Shown: positions 8,748 to 19,024, numbered from the stretch's first letter. The stretch: 64,000 nt of DNA from CAYJAY01 sp964370715 (GCA_964370715.1 CAYJKJ010000008.1:35875-99874); one strand, 5' to 3'. Made by a program: numbers and translations. Notes: generated from the sequence alone by a model not told the origin.

Positions 8748-9746
8748 ATGAGTATGGCTTATATAATTAAAAGAATAGGTTTTTATATAACCGCATTTTT
8801 TGGCGCTGTAACCCTCAACTTTTTCTTGCCGAGAATGATGCCGGGCGACCCCGTCCAGATGTATCTATCCGAACTTGCGAGGGGTGGTTCTAAAGTTGAC
8901 CCCGCAACGATTGCTTCTATAGAGGCGATGTTTGGATTTAATTCAACCGAACCGCTTATATTAACCTATTTTAAATATGTAGGTAATATTTTAACGGGGG
9001 ATTGGGGAACATCGTTTTATTATTACCCCCAACCGGTAACCGAAGCGATATCAAGAGGGCTTGCTTGGACGGTGTTTTTGATGGGATCCGCTTTGATAAT
9101 CGGGTTTATCATCAACAACCTTCTCGGTATATTCGTTGCATGGCGAAGAGGTTCAAAGATCGACACATTTTTCACGGTTGGCGGCCAATTCCTTGCGAAC
9201 ATCCCCTCCGTTGTAACCGCAATTGTTTTGTTGTTTGCGCTTTGCTATACCGGCTTTTTCCCTTTGGGTTATGCCGTTACCCCTCTTTTTATTCCCGAAA
9301 CTCCTCTCGACTACTACCTCGACATACTATACCATGCATTTGTGCCGGTGACGGCGGTTGTGTTGACGGGTCTTGGCGGAATTATGGGCATGAGAGCAAA
9401 CATGATTAACCAACTGGGCGACGACTACATAACTATGGGTATTGCAAAAGGCTTGCCCGACAGAAAAATAATGTTTTCCTATGCGGCGAGAAACTCGCTT
9501 TTGCCCGTTATAACGTCGCTTGCCATGCAGGTAGGTTTTTTGCTCGGCGGTTCGATTATAGTTGAACAAATCTTCAACTATCCGGGGCTTGGAACGGTTA
9601 TGGTGTCTGCGATAGATTCGAGGGACTATCCTCTTATGCAGGGCATTTTGCTTATAACAACAATACTTATGCTTTCCGCAAATTTCCTAGCTGATATAGT
9701 AATACTGTTTATGGATCCTCGAACAAGACATCAATCGAGCAAATAA
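8748..9746 (+). CDS. ABC transporter permease, DppB/OppB type
   Basis: The 332-residue protein has six predicted membrane helices. It begins MAYIIKRIGFYI, typical of the DppB subunit, and has an EAA-like cytoplasmic loop around GLPDRKIMFSYAARNSLLPV that docks on the ATPase. It forms the channel with the following DppC-type gene. Two starts are possible: ATG 8748, close to AAGGA, and ATG 8754, with better spacing and the usual MAYII start. The difference is two residues. Confidence 0.93.
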   Translation: MSMAYIIKRIGFYITAFFGAVTLNFFLPRMMPGDPVQMYLSELARGGSKVDPATIASIEAMFGFNSTEPLILTYFKYVGNILTGDWGTSFYYYPQPVTEAISRGLAWTVFLMGSALIIGFIINNLLGIFVAWRRGSKIDTFFTVGGQFLANIPSVVTAIVLLFALCYTGFFPLGYAVTPLFIPETPLDYYLDILYHAFVPVTAVVLTGLGGIMGMRANMINQLGDDYITMGIAKGLPDRKIMFSYAARNSLLPVITSLAMQVGFLLGGSIIVEQIFNYPGLGTVMVSAIDSRDYPLMQGILLITTILMLSANFLADIVILFMDPRTRHQSSK

Positions 9747-9771
9747 CGCTTTTTGCGGAAAGGAAAAAATT

Positions 9772-10692
9772 ATGTCAAACAAAAACAGCAAGTTTAAAGA
9801 TATCGTTCGTTTTTTGAAAAACAGCCCTAAATTCACCGTCGGAATAACGCTTATCGCTATAGTTTTAATTATGACTATGTTTGCTCCACTTTTTACATCA
9901 TACGACCCGATGACAAGATTTGAAGGGATGTATCACGAACCCCCTTCGGCAGAGCATCTTTTAGGAACAACAAATCTCGGTCGAGATGTTTTTGCCCAAT
10001 CGCTCTATGGAGGTAGACAATCGCTAATAGTTGGGCTTTTGGCGGGGCTAATAACAACGGGGCTAGGTATGCTTGTGGGAATAAGCGCCGGCTATATCGG
10101 CGGAGTATACGATAGCATAGTCAGCACCGTCACAAACATCGTTATGGTTGTGCCGACAATTGTTTTGCTTTTGATTATAGCCTCGATGATAGGAGAGGTT
10201 TCCCCTATCTTGATAAGCCTTATAATCGGCCTCACTTCGTGGCCTTGGAATTCTAGGGTTCTAAGGGCGCAAACGATGAGCATTAGAAACAGAGATTTTG
10301 TCAGAAGCGCCGAAACGCTTGGCGAGAACAAGTTTAGAATTCTGTTTGTTGAGATTATGCCAAATATGCTTTCGATAATATCGTCGGCGTTTGTTAGCAC
10401 CCTTATCTATTCAATAATGGCTCATGCAACGCTTGAATTTATCGGCTTTGGAAATCCCGAATCGGTAACGCTTGGAACGATTCTTTTTAATGCGCAAAAC
10501 TCGGGAGCGTTTAGAAGCGGATATTTCTTTGAGGTTACGGGAGCTATCGCTATCCTCGTTATGATAGGCATGGGGTTAACCCTTATAAACTTCGCTATCG
10601 ACGAGATATCAAACCCAAAACTCAAAGCGCAAAGAATTATGAAAAGTTATTACAAAGCAAGAAAAGTTGAAAAAAGACGAGTCAACGGCTAA
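9772..10692 (+). CDS. ABC transporter permease, DppC/OppC type
   Basis: The 306-residue protein has a short cytoplasmic N-terminus, one isolated helix near residues 25-45, the family segment EHLLGTTNLGRDVFAQSLYGG, and five further helices with an EAA loop around AETLGENKFRILFVEIMPN. It partners the preceding permease in the membrane. AAAGGAAAAA precedes the ATG, and the gap of about 25 bases to the upstream gene indicates co-transcription. Confidence 0.94.
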   Translation: MSNKNSKFKDIVRFLKNSPKFTVGITLIAIVLIMTMFAPLFTSYDPMTRFEGMYHEPPSAEHLLGTTNLGRDVFAQSLYGGRQSLIVGLLAGLITTGLGMLVGISAGYIGGVYDSIVSTVTNIVMVVPTIVLLLIIASMIGEVSPILISLIIGLTSWPWNSRVLRAQTMSIRNRDFVRSAETLGENKFRILFVEIMPNMLSIISSAFVSTLIYSIMAHATLEFIGFGNPESVTLGTILFNAQNSGAFRSGYFFEVTGAIAILVMIGMGLTLINFAIDEISNPKLKAQRIMKSYYKARKVEKRRVNG

Positions 10693-10745
10693 ACGAAATA
10701 ACTTTTATTCCGATAACTACTATTCCAATTAAGGAGAATTATAAC

Positions 10746-11735
10746 ATGAAAAACGTTATAGAGGTCAAAAACCTTTCTGTAGACTATGTAACGGGCGATG
10801 GTTCGTTTGTAAGAGCGGTTGACAACGTTAGTTTTGAGATAGCGGAAGGTCAAAGTTTGGGTCTTGCCGGTGAATCGGGTTGCGGAAAATCGACCATTGC
10901 ATATTCTCTTATGAGGCTACATCGTCCGCCGGCGATAATCTCGGGCGGAGAGATATTGTTTCAAGGGGATGATGTCTTAAAATTCGGCAACAAAAAGCTG
11001 ATGGATTTCAGATGGAAAGACACAAGCATGGTTTTCCAAAGCGCAATGAACTGCTTAAACCCCGTTGCGACGATGGAAAAACAGTTTTTCGAAATATTCA
11101 GATACCACGGTATAACGAAATCAAAGGCGGAGGCAAGGAAAAGATCTGAGGAACTTTTAGCGCTTGTCGGTATACCGAAAGAACGGCTTAAAGATTATCC
11201 CCACCAGTTTTCCGGAGGTATGCGCCAAAGAGCTGTTATCGCTATGGCGCTTGCTCTTAACCCGAAACTTTTAATCCTTGATGAGCCGACAACCGCTCTA
11301 GACACCGTTGTTCAACGGGATATATTAAAGCGTATATATGAACTTAAAGCGAAGTTTGGCTTTTCAATTTTGTTTATAACCCATGACATTAGCTTAATGA
11401 TGGAGTTTTGCGACGAAGTTGCGATCATGTATGCAGGAAAGATTGTTGAAAAGGCAAAGACGGAAAAAATCCTTCATCGACCGAGCCATCCATATACCTT
11501 TGGGCTTAAAAATTCCTTCCCCTCTTTAAAGGGCGAGATAAAATATATGGAGGGTATAGAGGGTTCTCCGCTTGATCTTAAAAACATACCGGATGGTTGT
11601 AGGTTCGAGGAAAGATGTTTTAATCGTTGCGAAGAGTGCAAAAAGAGCGAACCTTCTAAAACGGAAGATAACACGAATTTTTATTATTGCCACAACCCAC
11701 TTTTAAATTATAACGGCGAGGTGTATAATGGATAA
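10746..11735 (+). CDS. ABC transporter ATP-binding protein, DppD/OppD type
   Basis: The 329-residue ATPase has Walker A GESGCGKST (42-50), the signature FSGGMRQR, Walker B LLILDEPT and a switch His in FITHD. The C-terminal extension is the oligopeptide-type domain with four clustered cysteines (CRFEERCFNRCEEC and a later C), which in this family can bind an iron-sulfur cluster. It pairs with the next ATPase as a heterodimer. AAGGAG lies before the ATG. The stop overlaps the next start by eight bases. Confidence 0.95.
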   Translation: MKNVIEVKNLSVDYVTGDGSFVRAVDNVSFEIAEGQSLGLAGESGCGKSTIAYSLMRLHRPPAIISGGEILFQGDDVLKFGNKKLMDFRWKDTSMVFQSAMNCLNPVATMEKQFFEIFRYHGITKSKAEARKRSEELLALVGIPKERLKDYPHQFSGGMRQRAVIAMALALNPKLLILDEPTTALDTVVQRDILKRIYELKAKFGFSILFITHDISLMMEFCDEVAIMYAGKIVEKAKTEKILHRPSHPYTFGLKNSFPSLKGEIKYMEGIEGSPLDLKNIPDGCRFEERCFNRCEECKKSEPSKTEDNTNFYYCHNPLLNYNGEVYNG

Positions 11736-12723
11736 CTATAAAAGAAAAGTTATATTTAAAGCGGAAAATGTCACGATGGATTTTAACGTCAGCGGCAAAA
11801 CAATTTTTTCAAAATCCAAAACGTTAAGGGCGCTTAACGACGTATCGTTTGAACTGTATGAGGGCGAAAGCCTTGCGGTTGTTGGCGAATCTGGTTGCGG
11901 AAAATCGACAATATGCAGAATAGCAATGCGTTTCCATAAACCCTCGAGCGGAAAGATGTATTATGCAAATCAAGATGTCCACGCTCTTAAAGGGGACAGT
12001 CTTAAAAAATATCGACAAAAATCCCAGATGATATTTCAAGATCCGTTTTCCTCCCTTAATCCGCTCCACAGCATATACTACCACCTAGAGCGACCTGTTA
12101 AGCTATACCACAAGGGCGATGCGAACTATATGAAAAAACGCATAGATACCGCTCTTGAACTTGTTGGGCTAACCCCTCCGGAGGAACAGGGCAAAAAATA
12201 TCCCCATCAACTTTCGGGCGGACAAAAGCAAAGAGCCTATATAGCGAGAGTTCTTGCAGCCGGCGCAGAGGTTATATTTGCCGACGAGCCGACCTCGATG
12301 CTTGATGTTTCGATTCGTTTAGGGGTTTTAAACCTCATGAACAAACTTAAAAAAGAACATAACAAATCGTTTATCTACATAACCCATGACATAGCGACGG
12401 CAAGATATTTTGCAGACAGGATAATCGTTTTATATGCCGGACATATCGTTGAACATGGCGATGTTGACAAGGTTATTATAAACCCAAAGCACCCCTACAC
12501 CCAGCTGCTTCTTGCGGCGGCTCCCGACCCCGAAAGAGAGGGCGAAGTCGTTTTGCCGGTTAAATCTGCGGAGGAAAGCGAGATAACGATGTGGACGCCC
12601 GACAGCGTCGGTTGCCCGTTTAAAAACAGATGCCTCTACACAAAAGATATCTGTTTCAAAGAGATGCCAAACGAAACAAAGGCGGAGGACGGACAGTTTA
12701 TAAGATGTCATAATCCCCAATAA
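11728..12723 (+). CDS. ABC transporter ATP-binding protein, DppF/OppF type
   Basis: The 331-residue ATPase has Walker A GESGCGKST (53-61), the signature LSGGQKQR, Walker B VIFADEPT and a switch His in YITHD. The C-terminal segment again carries the family cysteines (CPFKNRCLYTKDIC and CHNP). An 8-base overlap with the preceding gene implies translational coupling and equal amounts of the two ATPases. It is the last gene of the importer; the glycosidase gene follows after 35 bases. Confidence 0.95.
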   Translation: MDNYKRKVIFKAENVTMDFNVSGKTIFSKSKTLRALNDVSFELYEGESLAVVGESGCGKSTICRIAMRFHKPSSGKMYYANQDVHALKGDSLKKYRQKSQMIFQDPFSSLNPLHSIYYHLERPVKLYHKGDANYMKKRIDTALELVGLTPPEEQGKKYPHQLSGGQKQRAYIARVLAAGAEVIFADEPTSMLDVSIRLGVLNLMNKLKKEHNKSFIYITHDIATARYFADRIIVLYAGHIVEHGDVDKVIINPKHPYTQLLLAAAPDPEREGEVVLPVKSAEESEITMWTPDSVGCPFKNRCLYTKDICFKEMPNETKAEDGQFIRCHNPQ

Positions 12724-12758
12724 ATAAAAGGACGGCGAAAAAAGCCAAAGGTTTTATC

Positions 12759-15467
12759 ATGTTAACGTTAGACTACAAAGATTATTCAAAGAGCATAAGA
12801 AAAGCGGTTGCAGAGTCGGTTGTTCTGCTTAAAAATGATGGCGAAACGTTGCCGATTAAAGAGGGCGAAAACGTTGCGATTTTCGGAAGAGCGCAGATAG
12901 ACACCTATTATTGCGGAACGGGTTCGGGCGGAATGGTTAACATTCCGTATCTCGTCAACATTGCAGATGGTTTAAAACAAAAGCGTAATATAGACAATAG
13001 TTTATACGATATGTATAAAAACTTTGTTTTGGAAAATCCTTTCGACAAAGGCAAGGGTTGGGCGCAAGAGCCGTTTTCCCAAAAAGAACTTATTCTTTCG
13101 GAACAAACGGTTGAAGCCGCAGCGGAACATAACGATATCGCAATTTTTGTTGTTGGACGAAGCGCAGGGGAAGACCGAGACAGCGAACTTTTGGGCGGAA
13201 GCTTCTATCTTAGCGACATTGAAAAACAAAATTTAAAATATATAACCAGTTATTTTAACAAAACGGTAGTCATGCTAAACACGGGTGGCGTTGTTGATAT
13301 GTCGTTTGTAGAGGAGTTTAATCCGTCTGCAGTTTTGTATGCTTGGCATGGCGGAATCGAAAGCGGAAACGGGTATGCAGATGTTTTGTGTGGAGATGTT
13401 GGAGCTTGCGGTTGTTTGCCGGACACGATAGCAAAAACCGTTGAAATGTATCCCTCTTCCCAAAATTTCGGAGGGGAAAAAGAGAACATATATGCCGAAG
13501 ATATCTTTGTTGGATATAGATATTTCGAGACATTCGCAAAACAGGATGTTATGTATCCTTTCGGCTTTGGGCTTTCCTACACGTCGTTTAAAATTGAAAA
13601 TATAGTTTGCGAAAACAAAGGCGACGAGTTTATATTTGAGTTTAACGTTAAAAACACAGGCACATCAAAAGGCAAAAAAATCATTCAACTTTATGTTTCG
13701 CAACCTTTCGGGAAACTCGGAAAATCGACAAGGGTTCTTGTTGGGTTCGCCAAAACAAAAGAGCTTATGCCAAACGAAACAGAGATGCTAACGATAGCAA
13801 CATCGACAAAACATATATCCTCGTTTGACGAAACGATATCTGCGTTTGTTTTAGAAGAGGGCGAATATGCTTTTTATTTAGGGTTCGACGTTAGAGCGGC
13901 GGAAAAAGTAGCGCATTTCAATATAGCGGAACTCGAAATTTTAGAAAAATGTTGTCCGGCTTTGATGCCGATTAAACCGTTTAAAATACTATCTGCCCTA
14001 CAAAAAGACGGCGAAATTATAAAGAGCTATAGCGACGTTTTAACAAGAAACTATGATTTAAACGACCGCATAAAAACCGAGAGCGAGAAAGCGTCCGAAA
14101 AGACAAACAAAGGCTACACGTTTGACGACGTTAAAAGCGGAAAAATTAATACCGAAACTTTTGTTAAAGATCTTTCGGATAAAGAACTTATCGAGCTTTC
14201 GAGGGGAGAAGGAATGTGTTCCCCAAAAGTTACGGCGGGAACTGCCGGAAGCTATGGCGGAGTTAGCTCTTCGCTTTTTGAAAAAAGAAAGCTTCCTATA
14301 GCCTGCTGTTCCGACGGGCCGTCCGGAATTAGAATGGACTGCGGAACGATGGCTTATAGCGTTCCAAACGCAACGGCGTTAGCTTCAACATTCAACACCG
14401 ACATTGTATGTGAACTGTTTGATTTCATGTCGAAAGAAATTTGCTATCATAAAATTGATACGCTTTTAGGACCCGGAGTTAACATCCACAGGCACCCACT
14501 TTGCGGACGAAATTTTGAATACTATTCGGAAGATCCGTTCCTTTCGGGAACTATGGCAGTAGCCCAAATTAAAACGATGAACCAATACAACATAACCGGA
14601 ACGATAAAGCATTTTGTCGCTAACAACCAAGAGAAAGCGAGAAACACCGTTGATGCGGTTGTCAGCGCAAGAGCGCTTCGAGAGATCTATCTTAAATCGT
14701 TCGAAATGGCGGTTAAAGAGGGGGGCGCAACCAGCGTTATGACGGCGTATAACCCGATAAACGGAACGCAAGCCGCCTCCAACTTCGACCTTAACACAAC
14801 CGTTTTGAGGAACGATTGGGGATTTAAAGGGGTTGTCATGACCGATTGGTGGGCAACGATGAACAAGGAAAACGGCGAAGCGAGCGTTAAGGACACGGCA
14901 GACATGATAACGTCGCAAAACGATCTGTTTATGGTGTGTGCAAGTAGCGAGCAAAATTCAAACGGCGACAACAGCGACGAAAAGTTAGAGTCGGGAGAGC
15001 TTTCAAGACATTCCCTTGCGAGAAACGCCGTTAATATTATTAATACAATACTAAACTATAACTGCTCTAAAGGACATCTAGAGGTCAAGATTTTAAACGA
15101 GCCGGAAAATTTAGTCTCGCCGAGAAATGACCTTGGGGTTATCGATATCGAAAACGATGTGTCTTTAGATACAAAGAAAATTATAACGACAAAAGGCGTT
15201 ATAAATAGCGTCATACTAAACCAAAAAGTCAAAGGCGTTTATAAGTTCACCGTTGATATGTTTGCGGACAGCCCCGAGCTTGCTCAACTTCCGCTAACAG
15301 TTAGAGCCAACGGAAACATAGTTAAAATACTTTCCCTCAAAGGCGGAAAAAGCGGAACGTTTGATTTTGAAATCGATATGTTTGCAACGATAAGCACATA
15401 TCTCGAACTGTTTTTCGGCGAGAGCGGAATGGTTATAAACGAACTTACAATAAAAAGAGTTAAATAG
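12759..15467 (+). CDS. Glycoside hydrolase family 3 beta-glucosidase, domain-swapped order
   Basis: The 902-residue protein has no signal peptide, so it is intracellular. The domain order is unusual: the GH3 C-terminal alpha/beta domain comes first (about 15-225, with LLKNDGETLPI), then a fibronectin-III-like domain (about 285-375), then the TIM-barrel domain (about 470-770) with GVNIHRHPLCGRNFEYYSED and the nucleophile Asp696 in GVVMTDWW. The same swap is known in some rumen-type beta-glucosidases (Ruminococcus albus, Butyrivibrio fibrisolvens). It would hydrolyse beta-glucosides imported by the preceding ABC system. The ribosome site is weak (AAAGG). Confidence 0.92.
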   Translation: MLTLDYKDYSKSIRKAVAESVVLLKNDGETLPIKEGENVAIFGRAQIDTYYCGTGSGGMVNIPYLVNIADGLKQKRNIDNSLYDMYKNFVLENPFDKGKGWAQEPFSQKELILSEQTVEAAAEHNDIAIFVVGRSAGEDRDSELLGGSFYLSDIEKQNLKYITSYFNKTVVMLNTGGVVDMSFVEEFNPSAVLYAWHGGIESGNGYADVLCGDVGACGCLPDTIAKTVEMYPSSQNFGGEKENIYAEDIFVGYRYFETFAKQDVMYPFGFGLSYTSFKIENIVCENKGDEFIFEFNVKNTGTSKGKKIIQLYVSQPFGKLGKSTRVLVGFAKTKELMPNETEMLTIATSTKHISSFDETISAFVLEEGEYAFYLGFDVRAAEKVAHFNIAELEILEKCCPALMPIKPFKILSALQKDGEIIKSYSDVLTRNYDLNDRIKTESEKASEKTNKGYTFDDVKSGKINTETFVKDLSDKELIELSRGEGMCSPKVTAGTAGSYGGVSSSLFEKRKLPIACCSDGPSGIRMDCGTMAYSVPNATALASTFNTDIVCELFDFMSKEICYHKIDTLLGPGVNIHRHPLCGRNFEYYSEDPFLSGTMAVAQIKTMNQYNITGTIKHFVANNQEKARNTVDAVVSARALREIYLKSFEMAVKEGGATSVMTAYNPINGTQAASNFDLNTTVLRNDWGFKGVVMTDWWATMNKENGEASVKDTADMITSQNDLFMVCASSEQNSNGDNSDEKLESGELSRHSLARNAVNIINTILNYNCSKGHLEVKILNEPENLVSPRNDLGVIDIENDVSLDTKKIITTKGVINSVILNQKVKGVYKFTVDMFADSPELAQLPLTVRANGNIVKILSLKGGKSGTFDFEIDMFATISTYLELFFGESGMVINELTIKRVK

Positions 15468-15511
15468 CTTTTAAAGATGTTAGTATCAAAAATTGATTTT
15501 TATACAGCAAG

Positions 15512-15550
15512 TTTTGTGCTTTAGTGTTTTATAAATGCTAAAGCACAAAA
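15512..15550 (+). terminator. Intercistronic hairpin after the GH3 gene
   Basis: TTTTGTGCTTTAG and CTAAAGCACAAAA form a perfect 13-bp stem without a following T-run. It is probably a processing or stabilising stem within the operon rather than a full stop. Confidence 0.5.
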
Positions 15551-15584
15551 TATTGTGCATCTTAGAGAAAGGGTTACATTAATT

Positions 15585-18500
15585 ATGAACACAAAAGGTA
15601 GCTTTGTTAGTATCGACGGTGTTGAATACTATAAAATAGAGAACAGCCAAAACCTGCCCCCGTTTTTTATCCAAGTTGCATCCTCTTCTGATATTTGGAT
15701 ATTTCTGGCGTCGACAGGTGGACTGACGGCGGGTAGAAAAAACAGCGAGAACAATATCTTCCCATACATAACGGACGACAAGCTTTTAGGTAGTTGCGAA
15801 ACGGGTTCGATAACTATTATTAAAAAAAGCGAAAACATTTGGGTGCCGTTTGATAAACACCCTAAATATAATATCACGAGAAATATATACAAATCGTTAT
15901 ATGCAAACGGAGTTATACTAGAAGAGATAAACGAAAGTTTGGGTATTAGTTTTTCCTATAAACTTGAGCCGAGCGAAAAATTCGGCGTTGTTAAAACCTC
16001 GAAGCTTTTAAACCTTACCGACCAAAACATCACGGTCGAGATTCTTGATGGCTTTAACAACATACTGCCGTTTGGAGTTAATCCTTCGCTTGAAGCTAAT
16101 TCCTCAACGCTTGTCGATGCATACAAAGCAAGCGAACTTTGCGGAAAAAAACTAGGGGTTTTTTCGCTTACATCAATTATAAACGACACTCCGAATCCTC
16201 TTGAAATGTTAAAAGCAAATGTAGCATATACAACGCTTGAGGGTGCTAAAATATATCTTAATCCGGATATTATCCCATCATTTTTGAGCGCAGAAATTAA
16301 AGAGGTTTCGGCGGAATGCTATGGCAAGAAATGCGGATATTTCGCCGTGTCGGAACAAGAAATATCTGAAAATATGTCGGTTGAATATAGCTTTGTTCTT
16401 GATGTTGGCTATTCCCATTCCGACATTGCAGACATCGAAAATTTTGCAAATTCAAACGATTTCTCAAAGCTTTTTGCCGACATTGAAAAAGGCAAAAATG
16501 ATATAATCAACATCGTTAAAAGCGCCGACGGAGTGGCGAAAACAGGGGATAAAATAGCGACATCATCGCATTATTTGAGCACGCTTTATAACGTCATGCG
16601 AGGGGGAACGTTTGAAAAGGGATATAGTTTCGACTATGATTTGTTTTATAATTTTATTTCAAAGCGAAATAAAAAAGCCCTCGAAAACGTAGAGCTTTTA
16701 GAGGAAATTAAGGAGAGCAAAGACATAAGCGAGCTTAAAGAAACGGCGAAAAAAGACGATGTTTTATATAGGCTAGCTCTTGAATTTATGCCGCTTTCTT
16801 TTTCTAGAAGACATGGAGACCCTTCTCGCCCTTGGAACAAATTCAACATATCGCTTAAAGACGAAAACGGCGAAAAAACCGTTAATTACGAAGGTAACTG
16901 GCGAGACATTTTCCAAAATTGGGAGGCTCTCGGCTTGTCGTTTCCGCTTTATTTTGACAACATGGTTGCAAAGTTTGTCAACGCTTCAACGTTTGACGGC
17001 TTTAATCCATATAGAATAAACAACGACGGAATAGAATGGGAACAACCCGAACCGGAAAACCCTTTTGGAGGGCTTGGATATTGGGGCGACCATCAAATTA
17101 TATATCTATTAAGGTTGCTCGAAAGATTGTCGGAACACTACCCCGACACTTTAAAATCTATGCTTAAAAGCGAAGTTTTCAGCTATGCGAATGTGCCGTA
17201 TAAAATAAAAGACTACAGCGAAATATTAAAAGACAGCAAAAACACGATAGATTTTGATTTTGAAAGACATAACGAAATCGAAAGCCTTGTTGAGACATAC
17301 GGAACAGACGGAAAACTTCTTTTGAAACAAGACGAGGTCTACACCGTTTCGCTTGCGGAAAAGCTGTTGGTTCCTCTGCTTTCCAAAATAAGCAACCTGT
17401 TGCCGGGTGGCGGTATTTGGATGAACACCCAACGCCCCGAATGGAACGACGGCAACAACGCCATAGTAGGTATAGGGCTTTCGGTTATAACGGTATATCA
17501 CACAAAAGCGTATCTTGAATTTTTGAAAAAATTGTTTGACGAAAACGACGGGAACTTCAACTATTCCAAAGAGGTTAAACGGTGGATTTTCGAGATTAAA
17601 GATATCTTAAAAGAGTTTAAGGGTAGCTTTAAAGGAAACGAAAAAACCGTTCTTGACAGAATGGGGGAAAGCTTTTCAAGCTATCGAAACAAGGTTTACA
17701 GCGATGGTTTTTCCGAAAAGCAAACTATCGAGAAAAAGGATCTAGCGGAGTTTATTGATAACGCCCTTTATCTAGTCGATTATACAATCGAGCAAAACAA
17801 AGGCGATATATTTGTTGGGTATAACCTTTTAAAACAAGATTTTTCGTTTTCGCCCATGAAACCTATGCTTGAAGGGCAAAGCGCAATAATCGCAAGCGGA
17901 CACCTTGAAGCCGACGAAGTCTGCAAACTTATAGACAATATGGAACAATATCTTCTCGACAAACAAGAGGGCTACCACACCCTTTATCCCATCAAAAAAA
18001 CAACAAGGTTTGTCGATAAAAATATCGTTGATGACGGTATTCCCGAGATTAGCGGCTTGATTGAACGAGACAAAACCGGGAAGAAACATTTTAACGCTAA
18101 TATTATAAGCGAAGGAATTTTGCTTGAAACGTGTGAAAGGCTTAAATGTTCAAAACAGCAACAAGAGAAATTAGTAGCAGAATTTGAACGAGTTTTCTCG
18201 CACAAAAAGTTCAACGGACGAAGCGATGTTATGTATAAATTCGAGGGGGTAGGTTGCGTTTATTGGCACCAAAACGCAAAGTTTGCGCTGGGTGTTTTGG
18301 AAACAGCGCAAAGGGCGAGCCAAAACGGAGAAGATATATCCGAGATACTTTTTGCCTACAACAAACTGCTCGATGGTTTTATCTATCGAAAAACCCCCGA
18401 ACAATGCAAAGCTTTCCCTATCGAACCCTATTCACACACCTCGTTTAACAAAAAAAGCGAACAACCGGGCATGACGGGTCAGGTTAAAGAGAGCGTTATA

Positions 18501-18782
18501 ATGCGAAGAGGTGAACTCGGCGTGATGGTTAAAGACGGCAAAATTTCATTTAACCCTGTGTTTTTGCGTGAAGGTGAATACGACGAAAACGGCGAAATAT
18601 CATTTAGCGTTTGCGCAGTAGGTTGCAAGTATGTTAAAACGAAGGACAAAAAAAAGGGAATAACCGTTCATACGAAACAAGGTATAGTTAACATAGAGGG
18701 CTATTGTTTAACTAAAGAAATAAGCGAACTGATATTCAAGAGAAGCGAAGATATAAAGCTTATTGAGGTGTTTGATAGATAG
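15585..18782 (+). CDS. GH94-like (clan GH-Q) carbohydrate phosphorylase-related protein
   Basis: This cytoplasmic protein of 1065 residues has a beta-sandwich-like first third and an alpha/alpha-barrel-like remainder. The motif PEWNDGNNAIVG near residue 620 matches the catalytic WNDG motif of cellobiose-phosphorylase-type enzymes, with Asp622 as the candidate acid. GGLGYWGDHQ near residue 500 is a further barrel motif. It is longer than typical GH94 enzymes (about 800) and closer in size to GH161-like ones, so the exact family and whether it is a phosphorylase are open. ATG 15585 is preferred over GTG 15555 because AGAAAGGG precedes it. It probably acts on the same glucosides as the GH3 enzyme. 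Confidence 0.65.
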   Translation: MNTKGSFVSIDGVEYYKIENSQNLPPFFIQVASSSDIWIFLASTGGLTAGRKNSENNIFPYITDDKLLGSCETGSITIIKKSENIWVPFDKHPKYNITRNIYKSLYANGVILEEINESLGISFSYKLEPSEKFGVVKTSKLLNLTDQNITVEILDGFNNILPFGVNPSLEANSSTLVDAYKASELCGKKLGVFSLTSIINDTPNPLEMLKANVAYTTLEGAKIYLNPDIIPSFLSAEIKEVSAECYGKKCGYFAVSEQEISENMSVEYSFVLDVGYSHSDIADIENFANSNDFSKLFADIEKGKNDIINIVKSADGVAKTGDKIATSSHYLSTLYNVMRGGTFEKGYSFDYDLFYNFISKRNKKALENVELLEEIKESKDISELKETAKKDDVLYRLALEFMPLSFSRRHGDPSRPWNKFNISLKDENGEKTVNYEGNWRDIFQNWEALGLSFPLYFDNMVAKFVNASTFDGFNPYRINNDGIEWEQPEPENPFGGLGYWGDHQIIYLLRLLERLSEHYPDTLKSMLKSEVFSYANVPYKIKDYSEILKDSKNTIDFDFERHNEIESLVETYGTDGKLLLKQDEVYTVSLAEKLLVPLLSKISNLLPGGGIWMNTQRPEWNDGNNAIVGIGLSVITVYHTKAYLEFLKKLFDENDGNFNYSKEVKRWIFEIKDILKEFKGSFKGNEKTVLDRMGESFSSYRNKVYSDGFSEKQTIEKKDLAEFIDNALYLVDYTIEQNKGDIFVGYNLLKQDFSFSPMKPMLEGQSAIIASGHLEADEVCKLIDNMEQYLLDKQEGYHTLYPIKKTTRFVDKNIVDDGIPEISGLIERDKTGKKHFNANIISEGILLETCERLKCSKQQQEKLVAEFERVFSHKKFNGRSDVMYKFEGVGCVYWHQNAKFALGVLETAQRASQNGEDISEILFAYNKLLDGFIYRKTPEQCKAFPIEPYSHTSFNKKSEQPGMTGQVKESVIMRRGELGVMVKDGKISFNPVFLREGEYDENGEISFSVCAVGCKYVKTKDKKKGITVHTKQGIVNIEGYCLTKEISELIFKRSEDIKLIEVFDR

Positions 18783-18790
18783 CTAACAAA

Positions 18791-18864
18791 AAACCCCTTA
18801 CTTAAAATTCCATTGAAACGCATTCAAGCAAAAAGCGTGTAAAAGGGATTTAAGTAGGGGGTTT
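18791..18864 (+). terminator. Terminator-like hairpin closing the glucoside operon
   Basis: AAACCCCTTACTTAAA (18791-18806) is complementary to TTTAAGTAGGGGGTTT (18849-18864) with one mismatch. The loop is long (about 42 nt) and no clean T-run follows directly. Confidence 0.5.
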
Positions 18865-18962
18865 AAGCATCGAATCGCTTAACTTTGTTGTTTTTTTAAT
18901 AATGATATATTTAAAAGGTTTCCCTTTTTTTGGTGTCATATTTTATTTTAATACATTTACTG

Positions 18963-19005
18963 TTGAAGTTGGTGTGTGGTTTTTAGTATAATTATATCAA
19001 CTTCA
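18963..19005 (+). promoter_or_regulatory. Promoter of the DUF1349 gene with flanking inverted repeat
   Basis: TTGAAG (18963-18968) and TATAAT (18987-18992) have an 18-bp spacer. TGAAGTTG over the -35 and CAACTTCA just after the -10 are exact inverted copies, placed as a split operator would be. Confidence 0.6.
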
Positions 19006-19024
19006 GTTTTGAAAGGAACTTAAC

